DNA of 64,000 nucleotides from Chamaea fasciata (GCA_029207755.1 JARCOQ010000008.1:29625021-29689020), one strand, 5' to 3'. Shown: positions 11,188 through 25,909, counted from the stretch's first letter. Numbers and translations are program-made. Notes: generated from the sequence alone by a model not told the origin.

Positions 11188-13410
11188 CCAGCGGGGAAGA
11201 AAAAATGTCCTGGGGAAAATCCATGGAGCAATTCCATGAAGTAAGGCCCAGCTCAGCACATCAGAGCTTCATTCCCAGGTGTGCAAAACAACTCCAAACA
11301 ATTGCACATCCAGCAAGGGCACCTGCAGCTCAATGCACCAACATCTGCCAGTCCCAGGAGGGGCTGCGCATCCAAAGCATTTTAAAACTCTATGTTGTCA
11401 GCCATTCCCAGCAATTTTCCTCATCAGGCACCACTGGATTCTGTGAAGCCGGAAGGAACCTGCCTATTCCCATGAAATAAACAGGGCAAAACTCCAGCAA
11501 ATAGCCCAGTTTTCAGGCTATTAAAAATAGAAAACTCTCAAAACAAGCACTATCAAAGATCTGACCAGCACAGCAAAGAACTCAAGGTGCCTATAAGATC
11601 ATGGATTTAGAAGGCTTTATGGGACTCCTGATTTGCATGTGCAAATGTGTTTCAGCCCCACAGTCCCAAGCTTTTGGCATGCTGCTCACAGGCCATTTTT
11701 AATGGATGCTTCTGTCAAGCCTGGCTTCAGAAGGGTTCTACACATCATTAAATGGTTATACATCACACCCCTACTCGTTTTAGGTTGCTACAATCCAGTG
11801 TCAGGGATTTTCTCCTTGAGAAAACCAAGACCATGCTTTGGTTGCTTGCTTGGCCCCCGATTTAATCCTGCTCTTTGTTAGGGCTGGCCAGCACTGCCCA
11901 GAGCTGCCAGTTATCAAGGAGGATTAACCTTCTTCCAAGGAAATGAGACCCTTTCCTAGGCCTGGGGAAGGAATGCTTTCTCTCTGGAGACATTTGGGGG
12001 TCACCTCAAGCTCTCACTGACTTCACTGTCCCACAGGTCAAGGGGTGATGTGTAGACGAAGGCACAGCAGCCACTCCTGCCAGGAGCGCTGCGCCCCCAG
12101 GAAACTTCCCTTGACCCGCCTCCCATTTCCAAGGCCTGAAGCAATTAGGATAGAAGCTCAAATTACAGAGGAGGAGATCAGAAAGCAAGCTAAGGGGATC
12201 AGGGTAATCCTGCTCCCTTTCACCTGCTGACACCCACAGCCCCAGGATTAAACCCTGGTAGATTAGGGTCCAGTGCCAGCATTATCCTCTTTGGGGAAAC
12301 TTTCTTAGCTGGAGTCAAATCTCGAGCCACGTGGAAGCAATGGGGCAGAAAGCAGCTGAAAAGAGGGGGTGGAGGTACATGACCCCACGGTCCTGTGGCA
12401 TCTCTGCCAGTGCAGGCACCTCGACACTCAGAGTGCCCCTAAAATGGAGCAGTGCCAGTGCCAGCTCCCACACCCTTTATGGCACAAACTGCAGCAGCTG
12501 GAGCAATCCCCCTGCTTCTGCCAAAGCTGGGAGCCCAGGATCAACCACCAGATTGACTGCTTCCTTGGGGATTCAAGTTTTGCTGTGGGAACAAGGAGCT
12601 ACAGCAATTGCTTTTACCCACCTATCCAACAACCAGTAAATTTAGTTTAAAAAGCAAGGCCACCTCCCTGTTTAACACCTCACAATCCTTATTTGGTGGG
12701 GTAAAACTCCAGCTACTGTTGACTCTTTCAAACTATTTTTATATGCCACAGCACTGAGAGCTCTGGCATGTTTGCAGAGTGACTCTTCTCAAATAAGGCA
12801 ATCAGGCTGCTAATGAACCCACACCCATGGCCTCAGACAGCAAAAGTCTGAAGAAAGGGAGGAGGCTCCCCAGTGACCTAAGTCCTCCTGCCCTAGCCCT
12901 GCAGCCCAGTAACTCATTTATCTGCATCAATACTCAATTTTAACAAGCAAAGCTTAGTTTCACTGCTTTTTAAAAAGCACAGGATGGATTATGCCATGTG
13001 TAACATTTCTTTCAGTCTGCGCTGCCATCCAATAACCTAGGAACTGAACACAGGAGAGGAGGGCTGCTGCCCATGGGATTTCACAGGTGAGAGTGTGATG
13101 TGAATATCTGTGATTAAGAGAGAAAAAAAACCCCCACATTTTTGACTACTGCATCCTGCTGCCTGATCAGGACCTTTAGCTCAGTACTGTAGACAAGATG
13201 CCTGTATTCCCTCTTTCCTCACAGCTCACCTTGGACTGATCTGCACCACCCAGAACTTCTAGCAGAGCCACTCTCTGTGGGTTGCTATATTACCATGAGG
13301 AAAGCAGAGGAAAATGAGCAAAACTGTGTTTTATTGCCCAGGACCACTCGTCAACTGAAGGAAGCAGGTGAAACAGCCTCTCCAAGGAACAGACTGAAAG
13401 GCAGACTCAC

Positions 13411-13545
13411 CGTGTCTCCAATTTTGAGATCCCCACACTTCCTGAGCCCAGGATAAGACAACCCATCCTGGCACGTGGCAGTGAAGGTCAAGCCAATGTC
13501 CTCAGGGCTGTCCCAGACTGTGAGCTCCACCTTGGACCGAATACT
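13411..13545 (-). CDS. ITGB5: ITGB5 exon 9: hybrid domain, second half
   Basis: Exactly 45 codons (residues 389-433). It begins [20 protein letters not shown] and continues through [17 protein letters not shown] to GDLKIGDT. The acceptor is TTTCCAG and the donor is GTGAGT. This is the C-terminal half of the hybrid domain, whose swing-out accompanies integrin activation. The next exon continues directly with VSFEV. Confidence 0.96.
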
Positions 13546-16500
13546 CTGGAAACACAATGGGAAAGCAAACCATAAAGCTTCCAAAGACAGAAAGGTTTCT
13601 TCTGCTTTAGTCTCTTCTCCTAGTGCTTCCAGAGGGTGGGTGGAACATCTCTGCACCTATATGAAAAAAATCACCCCTGCACACACATTGACATTTGAGT
13701 TTGACTTAACCAGCCAAGAAGAGTTCTGATGATCACAACTAGATTCACAGTGAGCTGCCTACCACCCCAGCAGGTGGCTTATGCCCTCTAGGATAGGTGT
13801 AATGGACACTGCAGCCAGTATTGGAAACATATGAGTGCACAAGAAAACAGAAGAAAACCTTCTTGACCACAAACAGAATATCTCTGAATTGAAGGTCAGA
13901 GCTTTCTATGCACATCTGCACCTTCTCCTCCCCATAAACCAGCTCCTGAGCGAAGTGCAAAGCCTGATTCTCCACTGGCAGCTGTCCTACAATGTCTGTT
14001 GTGCAGCACAGAGAAGATGTGAAACAGCACTAACTGTCCTGCTTTCTTCATTTCACCCAACTGGTCAGAAAAACGTATTCTCCCTCTTAGAAGAAAAAGC
14101 TGAACAAAAAGTGCCCTTTCGTAAGTGTCAGCTGGAAACAGCACCATGGGAAAAAATTAATGAAAAATTTCTTTCTTTGAAAAAGCTTTTCAAAGTGAAG
14201 AACATTTTCCATTTGTGAGGTTTTGGTGTGCTTCTATCCCTTCTGCTTCTCAACTCTCTGCCCTGCTCCATACACAGATTTTTTAAGTCACGACAAAATG
14301 AAGTTTATAAATATTAATTCCAAATGACATTGTTTTGTTTAATTCTTCCAATGGCTGGAACTGATTTTTATACCCGTGGTGTCCAAAAACAACAAAGTTT
14401 TTCAAAATGGAGCTTTTTGTACAAATATGCTGATTATCCATAGCCAGCTTCCAGCTCCATCCCTCTTCCCCTTGTCCCCAGCCCTCACCAAAGAGGCCAG
14501 ATTAAGGAAAAGTGCTAATTGAGACCTCTTGCCAGTACATGTGATGACAAAAGCAGGGTTCACACGCCAGCAAAGAGCCAATGCTTCTAGAAATGGACAG
14601 GAGATAAATGAGTTTTGGCTGGGTCAATCTAAATAGTCCTTGAGGAAAGAAAGGAATAACTTCCCATCTCTCTACTGTAACAGAGAAGCCGTTCATGGGG
14701 TAGCAACTGGGACCATACAGAGCATTCATTGCCTGTGGGCTGAATGCTGCATATGCCAATTGCCCATTAATCTATGGATACTGCTCAGCCCCAAATCATC
14801 CTGTAGAAATTAGCTGATGTGCTCCCCTGTCTTCTTTCCCAGAGCATCCCATTGATAGCATGGCAGAAAACAGGACACCAGGCCGGGCCTCAGCATGACC
14901 TTGCACAGGCTCATCCTATGTTCCTACACAGACACCAAGTCTCTCATTAGCCCTGTACAGTCATGCTGTTACCCTAAATGCAGCGCCACTATTATCAGCC
15001 CCTTGGCACTGTTACACACTGATGTCTTCTGACAACACCACAGCCACCACGGAGGGCAACTGGTGATTGCAACAAGAAACACTCCCATGACCTGCCTGGA
15101 TCTGGTTTAGGAAAGTGCTTCTTAAACCAGCACCCCATTTGCTCTTGTCAGTCCAAACCCAGCCCTGTGTCTGGGCACAGCCTCCCATGAGCTTTTCCAT
15201 CTCCCAGGTACATTGAGATTTGGGGGAAGGGCAGTACAAAGCAGTCCCTGTTCTCCTTTGCTTCACACCTGGTGGAATGAGGGAGAGGGGACAGCATGCT
15301 GAGCAGGTGAAAAGGGAAATGCAAGACAAAGAGATGGGTAAAAGGGTTCCTGAGGGTAACATAAGCCCTGAGCAAGTCTGATGTGCGCCTTGGTGAGGGG
15401 AAGCAGACAAGAGAGGACCAGAGATGGACAAAACACTGAAGCAGAAGGACTGAGCCCAGGCCCAGAACATCAGCCACTGCCACCCTGCAGGAGAAGACAG
15501 TCCCCGTTGCAGATGAAGGATTTCTCCAGGCTCAGACTTTCCTTTACACAAGGAATAAAAAAAAGGTTCATTCCCATTCGGGAAACAGAATTTTAGCCAT
15601 CTCCCTCAGCGAGAATTTCCTCCGTCATTTCAGGAAAAAAACAAAGCTACCAAGAGGAGACGGGCTGGGTGGCTGCCAGGTTTCCGGTGGCCCCGGGCTG
15701 ACCATGGCACAGGCAGGAGCTGCCAGATCCCAACAGCACTCCTGGGAGTCCCAGCCCACACCCATCACCCAGCTGAATAGGCAAGAAACTAACCTCAGTC
15801 TCAGCAATCAGTCAACCCACAGAGCTCATTCCATGGGGCACCCTAGTCTAAGCACCCAAGTGGTTTCCAGCCAGCTGTGCTGGAAAGCTCACAAGCAAAG
15901 AGAAGGAGGGAGCAGTGGTGCAGCCACGGGATTCCCAGTGGTTTCCATCAGCTTGTATTGATCTGCAAAAGCTTGAGGGGTGGTGAAATGGAGGCACAGA
16001 TGCATCTTACAGCTTCAAAAACAAGGCAAAGGGAGGTTTCCACATGATGGCACTGAGGCCACATGAAAAGTCAATGTGGAATAAATATTCATCTCTTTCT
16101 CTCCAGCCAAGCATCTCATCCACAAGACCCTCCTACCTCAAGGGGACAAACTGGGACAACTGGGCTTTTGATTAGCAGTATCTCCTGGGCCTCATTAGCA
16201 ACATTCACTGTTCATTGCCTTCCTCAGAGGATGAAGCTTTGGGAAGCAATCTTCCCAAGGGCATAACCAAATGCTGCTTTAACTGCAGGGAGCTGGGGGA
16301 AAGGAAAGAAGAACTTTACAGATCATGCAAAGCACACCACAACCCTCCACGGAGTCTGGATGTGTGAACTCCTCCAAAGAAGCTCTTATTGACTCCCTGC
16401 ACTAATGAATGTAGTACCATGAAGAGCTTGCAGCCATTGAAAGCTGTGACCACAGATCCCACGCACGAACAACTTTGCCTGAGGGTTGACCAGTTATGGG

Positions 16501-17198
16501 GTCATATCTCCATACCCAACACCCAGCAATATCCTTGCAAGATCATGAAGAATTCATGACCCATAAGAATTCAGGGAGAAGTCAACACAAATGTTGACAC
16601 TAACTATGCTATGAACATGCAGTTTAGCTGCTTCTAATCGATCTGCTCCCCTGATCTCCATGGAGATGGACGACATCAGGTCAGCAGTACAACTCCAGGT
16701 CCCTTGCTTCCTCCTCACTGGCAGTGCCACATAGGCAGGGCTCCTTTGGGAGCATGGTGATACTCACAGGCTGCTGAAAGCCAATGTGGGCTGCACAGAG
16801 AGCAATGCAAGGATGCAACCTTATCTGGACCTGGTCCCGGTCCCATCCTTGAGAGTCCTCTGAACATCAGATAACAAAGAAAAAAATCTATTTTATCTAC
16901 TGGTAGGGTGCTCTGAGAGAGAACTGTTTTAGATGGGGGCTGTGTTTTGTGGGTAATTCTGCACACGAGAGACATGAGGTTCAATTTCTTCTGTCCCACA
17001 GGCTCTCTTGGGTATCCATGCTTCTTGTCCTCCTCACACACCTTGTTGCCCCCGCAGGGTGGACATCCCAGCTCCAGCAGTGTGGAGAGGACAGGGAAGG
17101 GAGGCAGCCAAGCCGGGTGGAGCTCACCAGGGGGAGCTGAGCTGGCCAAGCTCTTAGCACTCCTCACTTCAGCAGCTGTGGTATTAAAATGCACTTAC
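13546..17198 (-). other. ITGB5: ITGB5 intron 8
   Basis: 3653 bases of non-repetitive sequence; no exon or recognised transposon. Confidence 0.9.
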
Positions 17199-17288
17199 GT
17201 TGTAGGCTTTGACAATCAGCTCAATTATATTCTTGGAATCTTTGTGCAAAATCTCCACTGTTGTTCCAGGGATCAAAGTGGTGAAGTT
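17199..17288 (-). CDS. ITGB5: ITGB5 exon 8: end of beta-I domain
   Basis: Exactly 30 codons (residues 359-388): [20 protein letters not shown] followed by [13 protein letters not shown] at the start is an N-glycosylation sequon also present in human beta-5. The long pyrimidine run (T-rich, then CTTTAAG) before the exon is its splice acceptor; the donor is GTAAGT. This is the last helix of the beta-I domain before the chain returns to the hybrid domain. Confidence 0.96.
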
Positions 17289-18331
17289 CTTAAAGAAAAA
17301 AAAAAATGGAAGAAAAATTAAAATGTTGAGGTGCAGAGAGGAGAGCAGAGGAGGAGGGATTGACCCCATGCCAAGGACACAGGCCACACACACTGCCCCA
17401 TCACCCAGTGATGGACATGGTATGGTTTGGCTCCCATTAACGTGGAGTTTACTTTTAAAAGTAAAGCATTGCTAATGAAGCATGTCAAATATTAAACAAA
17501 GCTCATGGCCATGGGACAAGGACAATCATACCTGGCTCTGCTGCAGGAGGGGGCAAGGCCCAGCCGCTGTGCACTCAGGCAAGCTGGCACCGCAGGGAGG
17601 GAGGGGTGGCTGTCCCCACTTCCCTCACAGCCCTGAGCATCCCCAGGAGAGGGGGTGGAGAACAAGCTCAGCCCTCCCACTCCCCATGGGCGAACAGCAG
17701 CATCCCAACCGTAGCAACACGGCTGCTTGTTGTTCCTGCTCGAGCCTCGAGGGCCTCGGCAGAGGTTTCCTAAAGCAACCCCGCCTGAAACACCACCCCT
17801 GCACCCGCAGGGCAGCTCCACACACAGGTTGGTCTTTGTGCCTTGGGTCAACTTTCCTTCTGGAGGGGAGAGCAGGAATGGCAGGAGAGTTCAAATTGTG
17901 CGTGGCACGTTAGGGCCCTGGACTCGGTGATGGAAAAACACAGCTGGGCAGAAAGGCTGTGCATGATTAGGTAATGGGATTAAGTCACTGCAGAATGGGC
18001 CGAGCAGGTTTCTGCTCTCTGGCACGCTGCACGCTGGCAGCCATCCGAACACCCAGATTAACATGGAGTCTATTTTAGTTCTTCACATGCTCACTAACAC
18101 ATATATATCTGTTTGCTCTAAGAAGCTTTAGTGCCTTCTGCTGAAAGGCCTAACAGGGCTGAGCCTTGCCTGCCTGCCTGCACCGGGCAGCCTGTGGCCA
18201 CAAGCACGCACCCTTATCACTGCACACACATGTTTACCACTGCACACACACGTTTGCAGCTGCCTCCACTCCCCTAGGCCTCCAGAGGCATTTCAGTCTC
18301 CCCTCAGCCCAGGCAACTTGGCAGCACTTAC
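17289..18331 (-). other. ITGB5: ITGB5 intron 7
   Basis: 1043 bases. The only structure seen is a 20-base near-tandem repeat (CACTGCACACACA-type unit, two copies) at about 18216-18255. Confidence 0.9.
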
Positions 18332-18427
18332 CTTGTACAGGATGTAATGACTTTTTGTGACAGCGAAAATCAGGTGGATGTTGTTTTCAGCAAGTTTCTC
18401 CCCAAGAAGTGCCAGGGAAGGATAATC
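18332..18427 (-). CDS. ITGB5: ITGB5 exon 7: beta-I domain
   Basis: Exactly 32 codons (residues 327-358): [20 protein letters not shown] followed by [12 protein letters not shown]. It forms a helix and strand of the beta-I domain. The acceptor is TTCCCCTCTAG and the donor is GTAAGT, phase 0 at both ends. It is nearly identical in sequence to human ITGB5. Confidence 0.96.
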
Positions 18428-19899
18428 CTAGAGGGGAAAAAAGGGCAGAAAGACTGATGGATAACACAAAGACTATAATTTCATTGCTCTTCTCTTTCCA
18501 ACAGCAAAATTCATTCCAGACACATGGAGTGTTTTGTTGTGGGATGAAGTCCCTGATGTACCAGCACAATCCCAACTGAAACAGCAGAAATCTGTTAAAT
18601 ATTTCTACTGCATTCCTCACTAGAATGCATGACTGACAACACCACTAGCCACAGCAATACCCAAAACACGGGGTTTATTTCTTTCCCCTTTCTATTTTGT
18701 CATCAGCAGATGCACGTGTGCTAAATGGCTGCTACCTCAAGGAGTGTGAGGCAGGGAGATTTAGAACTGAAGAAAGTAGAAATGTATCAATTTTTTTCTC
18801 CCAAAGCAGAAACATCCATTGCCTGTTCATTCTGCATACTGGGACCATAAAGAGATTAGTTTAAACTCTTTAATTCTGCAGATTTCCCAGGCAGAGGGTG
18901 GGAGGGAGACACTGCTCTAGCAACAAAATAAGGAACCAGAGCTCAGTTTCAGGAGACCAGCCTGAGTTTAAAACTCCTGCCTGCTTTTGAAGTGCTGTCC
19001 TTGGAAAAAACCATCTCATTTACTTGAAGACTGGAGGGCTGACTGAGAGACTCTGAGATTCAAACATGGGAACACCAAGGCAGCATTCCCATGCCAGCTC
19101 CCCAGCATTAACTCCACATAAGGGAGCCAGTTCAGGGACTGTACTCCCTTACATATATATCCACCTGGTAGGATTGCACAGGGGGTTCCCCTGTAGAGCC
19201 CAGCTTCTGACCTTAACACAGCCACCCAGATTCCCCTCCCCTCACAGGGCGACATTCAGGAACAAAAATCATAATTAGTGTATGTGATCTGCTGAATAAA
19301 GCACCATTCTGCAGAGGGATGGGATAATGAAGTGGCAGGCGAGTGCTCATTCATCCCAGAAATTTCCTCCACTGAGTTCAATTTTTAAAAAGGGCTAGTT
19401 TGCCTGTTTATTACTAAGACTCATGTTAGTGTTGTGCTCAAAGGCTGTAGAGAATAAACAAAATAAAAGGAGTAGTCTGTTATACTTACTAGTGCAGCCA
19501 CATCAAGGTAGATTCACCCCCCTCAGAAAGAGTTCTCTGGACAGTCCTCAGACTCCACCCTCCTCAGACATATTTTAGAAAAGGGATGACATATTCTATG
19601 TTTCCTCTACACTTTGCAGGCAAAATGTAATACTCTTTAGGACACCAAGTTACTTTTCCATCCCTTGCAGGGAGCTTTGAAGGAACTCACTAAGTCACCA
19701 ACTCATTTTTGAACATCACAGAGACATTCACTATGGGGGAATGCCCAAGGGAAGAGCAAATTTTATTTGCAAATTGCAGAAGGTGGGTTAAACCAGGCAC
19801 TGCATTTGCCAAAAGCTGCTGGAGTAGGGGCTGGCTGGTCTCCAGAGAGGTCCAGCAGCCCTCGAGGTCTCTAAGGGCTGGGCCCCATGCCCCACTCAC
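18428..19899 (-). other. ITGB5: ITGB5 intron 6
   Basis: 1472 bases of non-repetitive sequence; nothing recognised. Confidence 0.9.
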
Positions 19900-20061
19900 C
19901 AGCTGGCTGGACGCGCTGTACTCGTTGGCTTCGTTCAGGTGGCACTGGCCATCGTGGGGCTGCACCAGCCCCCCCAGCTTCCCATCCAGGGCTATGTGGG
20001 GCACATCGTCCGTGGTGAACACCAGCAGGTGAGACGCCTCCTTACGCCAGCCAATCTTCTC
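19900..20061 (-). CDS. ITGB5: ITGB5 exon 6: beta-I domain core
   Basis: Exactly 54 codons (residues 273-326) starting [19 protein letters not shown]. It contains the FTTDD strand-end Asp pair (D290-D291) near MIDAS and [19 protein letters not shown], a strongly conserved integrin beta stretch. The exon ends [10 protein letters not shown] where human has a similar TASNQM. The acceptor is CCCCCAG and the donor is GTGAGT, phase 0 at both ends. Confidence 0.97.
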
Positions 20062-23000
20062 CTGGGGGACAGCAAACCCTGTGAGACAGCAGCCTGCCCC
20101 TGCCAAGCCCACGCTTCACCCCTCACCCTGCACATGGTCCCAGCCACGTGCCTGGCCAGCACCAGAGCCACTAGCATTAATTAGGAGAGTACCATGCTCC
20201 TGTCCACCCATCCCTGGTAAGAAAACAAAATGTCAGGAGCCCATCCAGCATTTCCTAGCATCTCCTTCCAACACACTTAATTTAAAAGGCATGAGGAGGT
20301 ATGCGGACTGTCCACCAGACCTTCTCTACCCAGATCCAAGAGTAAGAATTTCAGCTGGTTTTATAGCCAAAGGAGACCTGCCAACTTCCTCCACACACGT
20401 TTAATCTGACCTTGTTTCCTCAGCTCTGTGGAGCGGCCAACATAACAGCAAGAGCTGCAATATCCCCGCTCAGCATTTTCATTACTGCCCGCTCATAAAG
20501 GCTGTTTCAGAGCTGTGATGGACAAAGTGAGGTCCCTGCCTGAGGGGGCTGGCTTTGGTGCACCCACAGTCATGCCCAGACACTCTGCCCTGATTCCCTT
20601 CTGCACACATCTCCTAGAAGCCATGGTGCCTCTGCTATTTCATTGTACAACTCTACTCGTGCTCCAGACAGCTCCATCCCCCTGCACCACAGCCCAGGAG
20701 GGCAGGGGTACGCACAGCCAAAGCAGAGCAGGGACCTTTGGCATCGCTGCTGACACTAATCCCACACAACCACTCTGCTCAGTGCTGCTCTGCCTATTTA
20801 AAAACATGGTAATATTAAGACATGCTGTAGTGGTCCCTACAAAAGCACTGAAGTGTCAAGCACAGAACTGAAGTGTCCTTTGACCCCTTTCTTGTCCTGC
20901 TGTGCAAGGACCAGACATTATCATTGTCTTTGCATGAAGAGAAATGAAAGGACAGATTTTTTTCAAGTAAAGGGATAAGATCTAGATTACAAACATTTCC
21001 CTCCCACGGAGCTTCCCCAGGTTTCCAAGTTTTCATCAGCCCAAGAAGCAGATCTGTGCCTATAACAGTACACTGGAGCCTTTTGTTACAATGGAAGTGG
21101 AAGGAAACAGAGGTGGCCAAAGGAAATTTTTATAAACCACAGTGCTGCAGCAAATTCTCCTCTGCTCAGTGTCTGCTCCTGCTGCCAGGTCACTCCCAAG
21201 CTGGGTGGGCAAGGGTATTGCTGCTGACCACAGCAGGGGGATCCTGCCATGGCACAGACTGAAGGCAGAAAGTCCCATCATTTGGAGCTTCCCCTTGGGA
21301 TGGCCACACTGACCATCTGCCAGCAAAGACACAGCCCCACACCTTCCCTGCCCACACACTTCCAGCATCTCCCTCCCTCCAGACCCTGTCTTCAGAGCAC
21401 CACCACACCAATCCTTTGGGAAGGCACAAGGTAGAAAAAGCTAGCAGAAGGTCACTGATGGGAACACTGTGCAGACAGAGATACCCAACTCCTTCAGAGT
21501 TACTGCTCAGCTTATTTAGCAAAACCCAAACTCTGCCCTGTTTACAGGAAGGTGCTGGCCCCTCCTATGGAAAGCACTGGCGTGGGCAGGGCAGGAGGGC
21601 AGAGAAGGCAGAAGGGTGCAGAATCACATGTGCCAGTGCAATTTTTGCCTCCAAATGTGAGTCATAGCCCAAAGCCTGCTAATCTTTTCAATAAATATAA
21701 CTCTTCCTTCAGGGACACTGTTCCAGAGTAGATTCCTTTTTCCTCCCAATTACAGAAGGTTTATTTTCTTTATTGACGTTGTAAAGACCCCCCAAATGAA
21801 TATAAGGCCATAGGAAGAAATTTTTGGCAAGACACATCCTTTACTATGCACCGGCACATTACAGTCCAGCTCAGGAAGCAATGAGGACTTTTTTGCTCTG
21901 GGAAGCAGGATCCATTCCACTGAAGTTACCCCACTGGACAAAAGGCTAAAACTTCATGCCAAAATGTAACTTCTTAAGAACTCAACCCAAAAGCGATTAC
22001 AGCTCTAATAATGCAAGAGGCAGTTTTCAGCCTACTCAGCCACCGGACAGAAGCCCATCCAATTCACTTTTCTTTGAGTATCCAAAGCTGATTTCTTTTT
22101 AAATGATTAAGGCCAAGAAACTCCCAAAGAGATTAGAAGGACTAATCCAAGTTTCATTTCCTTAGAAATGTGCTGCACACAAAGAAAAGGAGCTGCATTC
22201 AAGCAGGAAAGTCACTTCAGGGGTGGTGGCACTGATCACCTGCCTGCTAAGCCCACCTTTAAATCATGGGTTAAGCATTCCTTTGCAGACAAACTCTCCA
22301 TGACTCTGACACAATTTCCCACATACACAATATCAAAACTGCTGTGGCTGCTCAGTTCAGGAACTCACTCCCAAAAATCAGTGAGCACCCACAGTCTCAG
22401 TGCCAGTATCCAGGCACTGAAGTATGTGATGCCTCAGAGCATCAGACCAGGGTGCCTTGGATGGGCTGGCCGAGCCCGTGCTGATCCCACACCAAAAAAA
22501 GCCATAGACCTACAAAAAAAGCCCCCCAAGGAGGCTGGCATGCCAAGGAGCATCTCACACTGCCTCTGCCAGCAGCTTCCAGGCATTGGAAAATACAGCT
22601 CTTCAGCATTCATTTTCCACTGAGAAACCCGGAGCAGCGCTCTGCTCTGCTTAAAGCAAATAACCAAGGAGAATTTCATTTATTTTTATTGGACTGGGAT
22701 TGCTGAGCAAAAAACCCTGCACTGATGCCTACCCCCTCATCTGGTTTTTGATCCTCATGGGATAAGAAGGATTTTTAAAGCAGGGGTGGGACTAGACGCA
22801 AAGCAGAGTAACATGTTTCCACAGGGCTGGGGGTGCTACAGATCCTGCCCCTACTCCTACGACCAGCTGCAGCTGCCTTCTGTACCCCAAAAAAACAACT
22901 TCTCACTCCATACAGCCAACAGTGAGTGGCAAAGCTGCCACAGCTGCCTCAGTACGGCTCTCCAAATGCTATTGAAAAAGCTGCAAAGCCTGTATTTCCA

Positions 23001-25909
23001 TGTCTGAATAAATACCTACGTTTATACTTTAGGCACTGAATAAAAGCCATTCTATTGCCAAGACTCAGTTGCCAGGAGACTCCCCTGGATTCATCAATTT
23101 GTCTAAAACCTCACCAGTTTCTCAGGTGCAGACCTTCTTGGAAGCAAGGAACAGATACAGGTGCAAGGCAAGTATGCCTTAGGGATCAAAAGCCAAAACC
23201 TCCTTCACTTGGTATTGCTCTGAAAGGCAGCTCAGTGTCTCCCAGATGCCTTGGCCATCTCCACATACCAGTGTCTAGCAAGCACCAATCAAAACCATTC
23301 CAAAAGATGCTTTATTTTCCAATCTAGCATTATCTCCTCACTGCATCTTAGCATGTAAGATCTGAAACTTATACATACCAGCGAGCCATATGAGGCTTGC
23401 ACTTAGAGAGGGTAGAAAAAAACCAAAATACTGCAAATGGAAAATGTAATTATGGAAGGGTGATTAATATTCCTGGCATACTATTTTAACATCAGAATAA
23501 AGGCTTATTGTCTCTGGCTCTTTCATTGCCTCGAGAATAACATTTACCATATCTTCATCTTTCAGAAAGGAGCCAAACCCTGGGCCTGCTCCTTAGTCTC
23601 TATTAGCTGTACAAACTTTCCCCATTCCTTGGGCTGAAAACCAGGCCAAAAAATTACTCGAGTGCTACAGAGCCCTTAGGCAGCTCATGCAGAAGAAATG
23701 CTTGCTATGCATTATAGTGTAAAAACATCTAGTCAACACAGGAGGCATTGTTTCTGACACCTCAGAAGGGGAGGAGAAGACCTTGTTTAGACACCATGGC
23801 TTGGAGACAGCGAAGCTGTGCTGTGCCAGCTCTCCCCTTGAAGCTGAGCACAAAATCCTTCATGGGCAACACGCTGCATGTCCCCAAGGCAGGGCACTTT
23901 CTAAGGTGGTAACTACCCTGGAAAAAGCTGGAGCATGCCAGTGAGATGCAATGGGGTGCCACAGCAGTGATGAGGAAACCCACCCCAGAAGTCACCAAGG
24001 TACCCATATGTACTTCATGTAGAGGGGGTGGAATAGTTCCTGAGTTCACAGAAACTACTGCCTGTTTCTCAGGTTTTCATCCCCATGACACTCCATTAGT
24101 CACTACAGGCTGAAAATCTCCATGCCAAGAACATCCTTGTCAGCAAAGCTGCGCTTCAGTGCCACCCCAGATGTCTGCAAACCCTCACCCATCTCAGTGG
24201 TGTTGAGCCTCACCACAGCCCACAGCCACTGACCAGCCTGGGCCATTGCTTAGGGACCACAAGGGAAATCAAGCAACAGGTTCCCATTTTGACTATGGGA
24301 CACCAAACATCCTAATGTCCACCACCTGCCCCTTTTTTAACTCTGGACAGACAGACTCTTGGCTGCTCGTGGCTGTGATGAGAGTCAGCTTCTCTGTCCA
24401 GAGCAAGGGACTGCCAATGCAGCACGAGTCATGGCACAGCCGGTTTGCCGGCCCTGCACACACTGCCTTTCCCTCATCCAAGCTCCTGTAATTAACTGCT
24501 GTGTCTGCAGAAATTCACTGTCATCACCTGCCACATCATGCCAACAGTCACGCATGTGCACATGCTCACCTTTGCTCACCCTTCCCAGAGGGTGCTCATT
24601 CCTGAATTTAGGTGGTACCAGCATTTAAATTAATCCTCTAAATTTAGAAGGGTTGTGCATTCAAGAAGGACAGGTAAAGATTTTGGTCCTTACTAACAGT
24701 CTGAGACTGGCACAAATATAAAGGAAATATCTTGCAGGTCTCCTGCCTTCCACCAACACTTCAGAAATGAGCCCTTGTGATACGCACTGAAGTACTGCTG
24801 CACCATAAGGAAATATTTGCATGTTTTTGCAATAACATCATGGAAGAGAGTGCAATAACCCACATGATGAATGGCACAACTGAGTCATCATCCTGAGCCA
24901 TCCCTGCTCTAACCATGGGAGCCACCTCTCCAAAACTGAGGAGCACTTTACATCCAGGCAATTATTGGGAGCAGCACTGTAGCTATGCCAACAACAATAT
25001 CCGTGGGAAGATGCCCCAGTGGGGCAGGTTCAGTCCTGCCAAGACCATGAAGCACAGTGAAGCCAACCCAGGCAAGGAAAGATCTGGTTGATCACATGCC
25101 TGCATCCCATCAGACCATTCCTATCTTCCAGCTCCCATAATTCAGACCCAAAAGAAAACATGCCCAACCAAAAGGACTACACAAGGCTGAAGCAAACACA
25201 AAGCAAATTGCAGCAATAGGGGAAAGAGCAAATAGAGCCACTCCTGGTGAGCAGGGAAGCTCATACATGTGAGGGTGAAGCAAACACTTTCATTCATGAC
25301 AAAGGGATATGAAGCAACCCAACTACTTGTTCCAGAAAGATCTTCAAGCAAGCATCTCCAAAAACCCTAAGGACATGGCAAACGTGGCACCAGGCTAATG
25401 AACTCTGCTCCAGTTCTGCTGACAAAGAGGGAGAGAAGGCTATCAGCACCCAGAGGGGAGATCAACCCCCCCACACACAAAGAGGGAAAGTATGAGCAGA
25501 AGGAACCAGCTTCAGCCCTCAACATGGTTCAACTGATGCAAGATGTGTTTGACGCAACCTTGAAAAACACATTGAGCTGACGTGCAGTGCCGCTGCACAG
25601 AAGTGTACGTGAATCTTAAAGGATTCTGTCCCAGGTGTTCAGCACTGAAGGTCTAACTGTGTAATGAAATCTCAGCCCTAAATTTGCCTTTGCAAAAGCT
25701 CCATTTTTATCCCCTTAAACTAGAAAAAGAATTAACCTTTTCTCCTTTGCCTGTTTATCTACAAAAGCACGTAAAAACAAAACCCCCTACTTTTAAAAGC
25801 ATTTTTCAGTTTCTCCAAGAAAAATTTATCAGTTACATCCAAGAAATGGCAAACTGAAGCTTGCTCAAGAACAGAGTAGAAGAAACCTCCAGAAATCAGA
25901 GCAACTCAC
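20062..25909 (-). other. ITGB5: ITGB5 intron 5
   Basis: 5848 bases with no recognised exon, transposon or long simple repeat. Confidence 0.9.

Larger units (their letters stand above)
10395..13410 (-). other. ITGB5: ITGB5 intron 9
   Basis: 3016 bases, of which about a quarter is the solo LTR at 10453-11182. The 58 bases between LTR and exon 10 still hold a good pyrimidine tract and a CTGAC branch-point candidate 44-48 bases from the exon. The rest shows nothing recognisable. Confidence 0.9.
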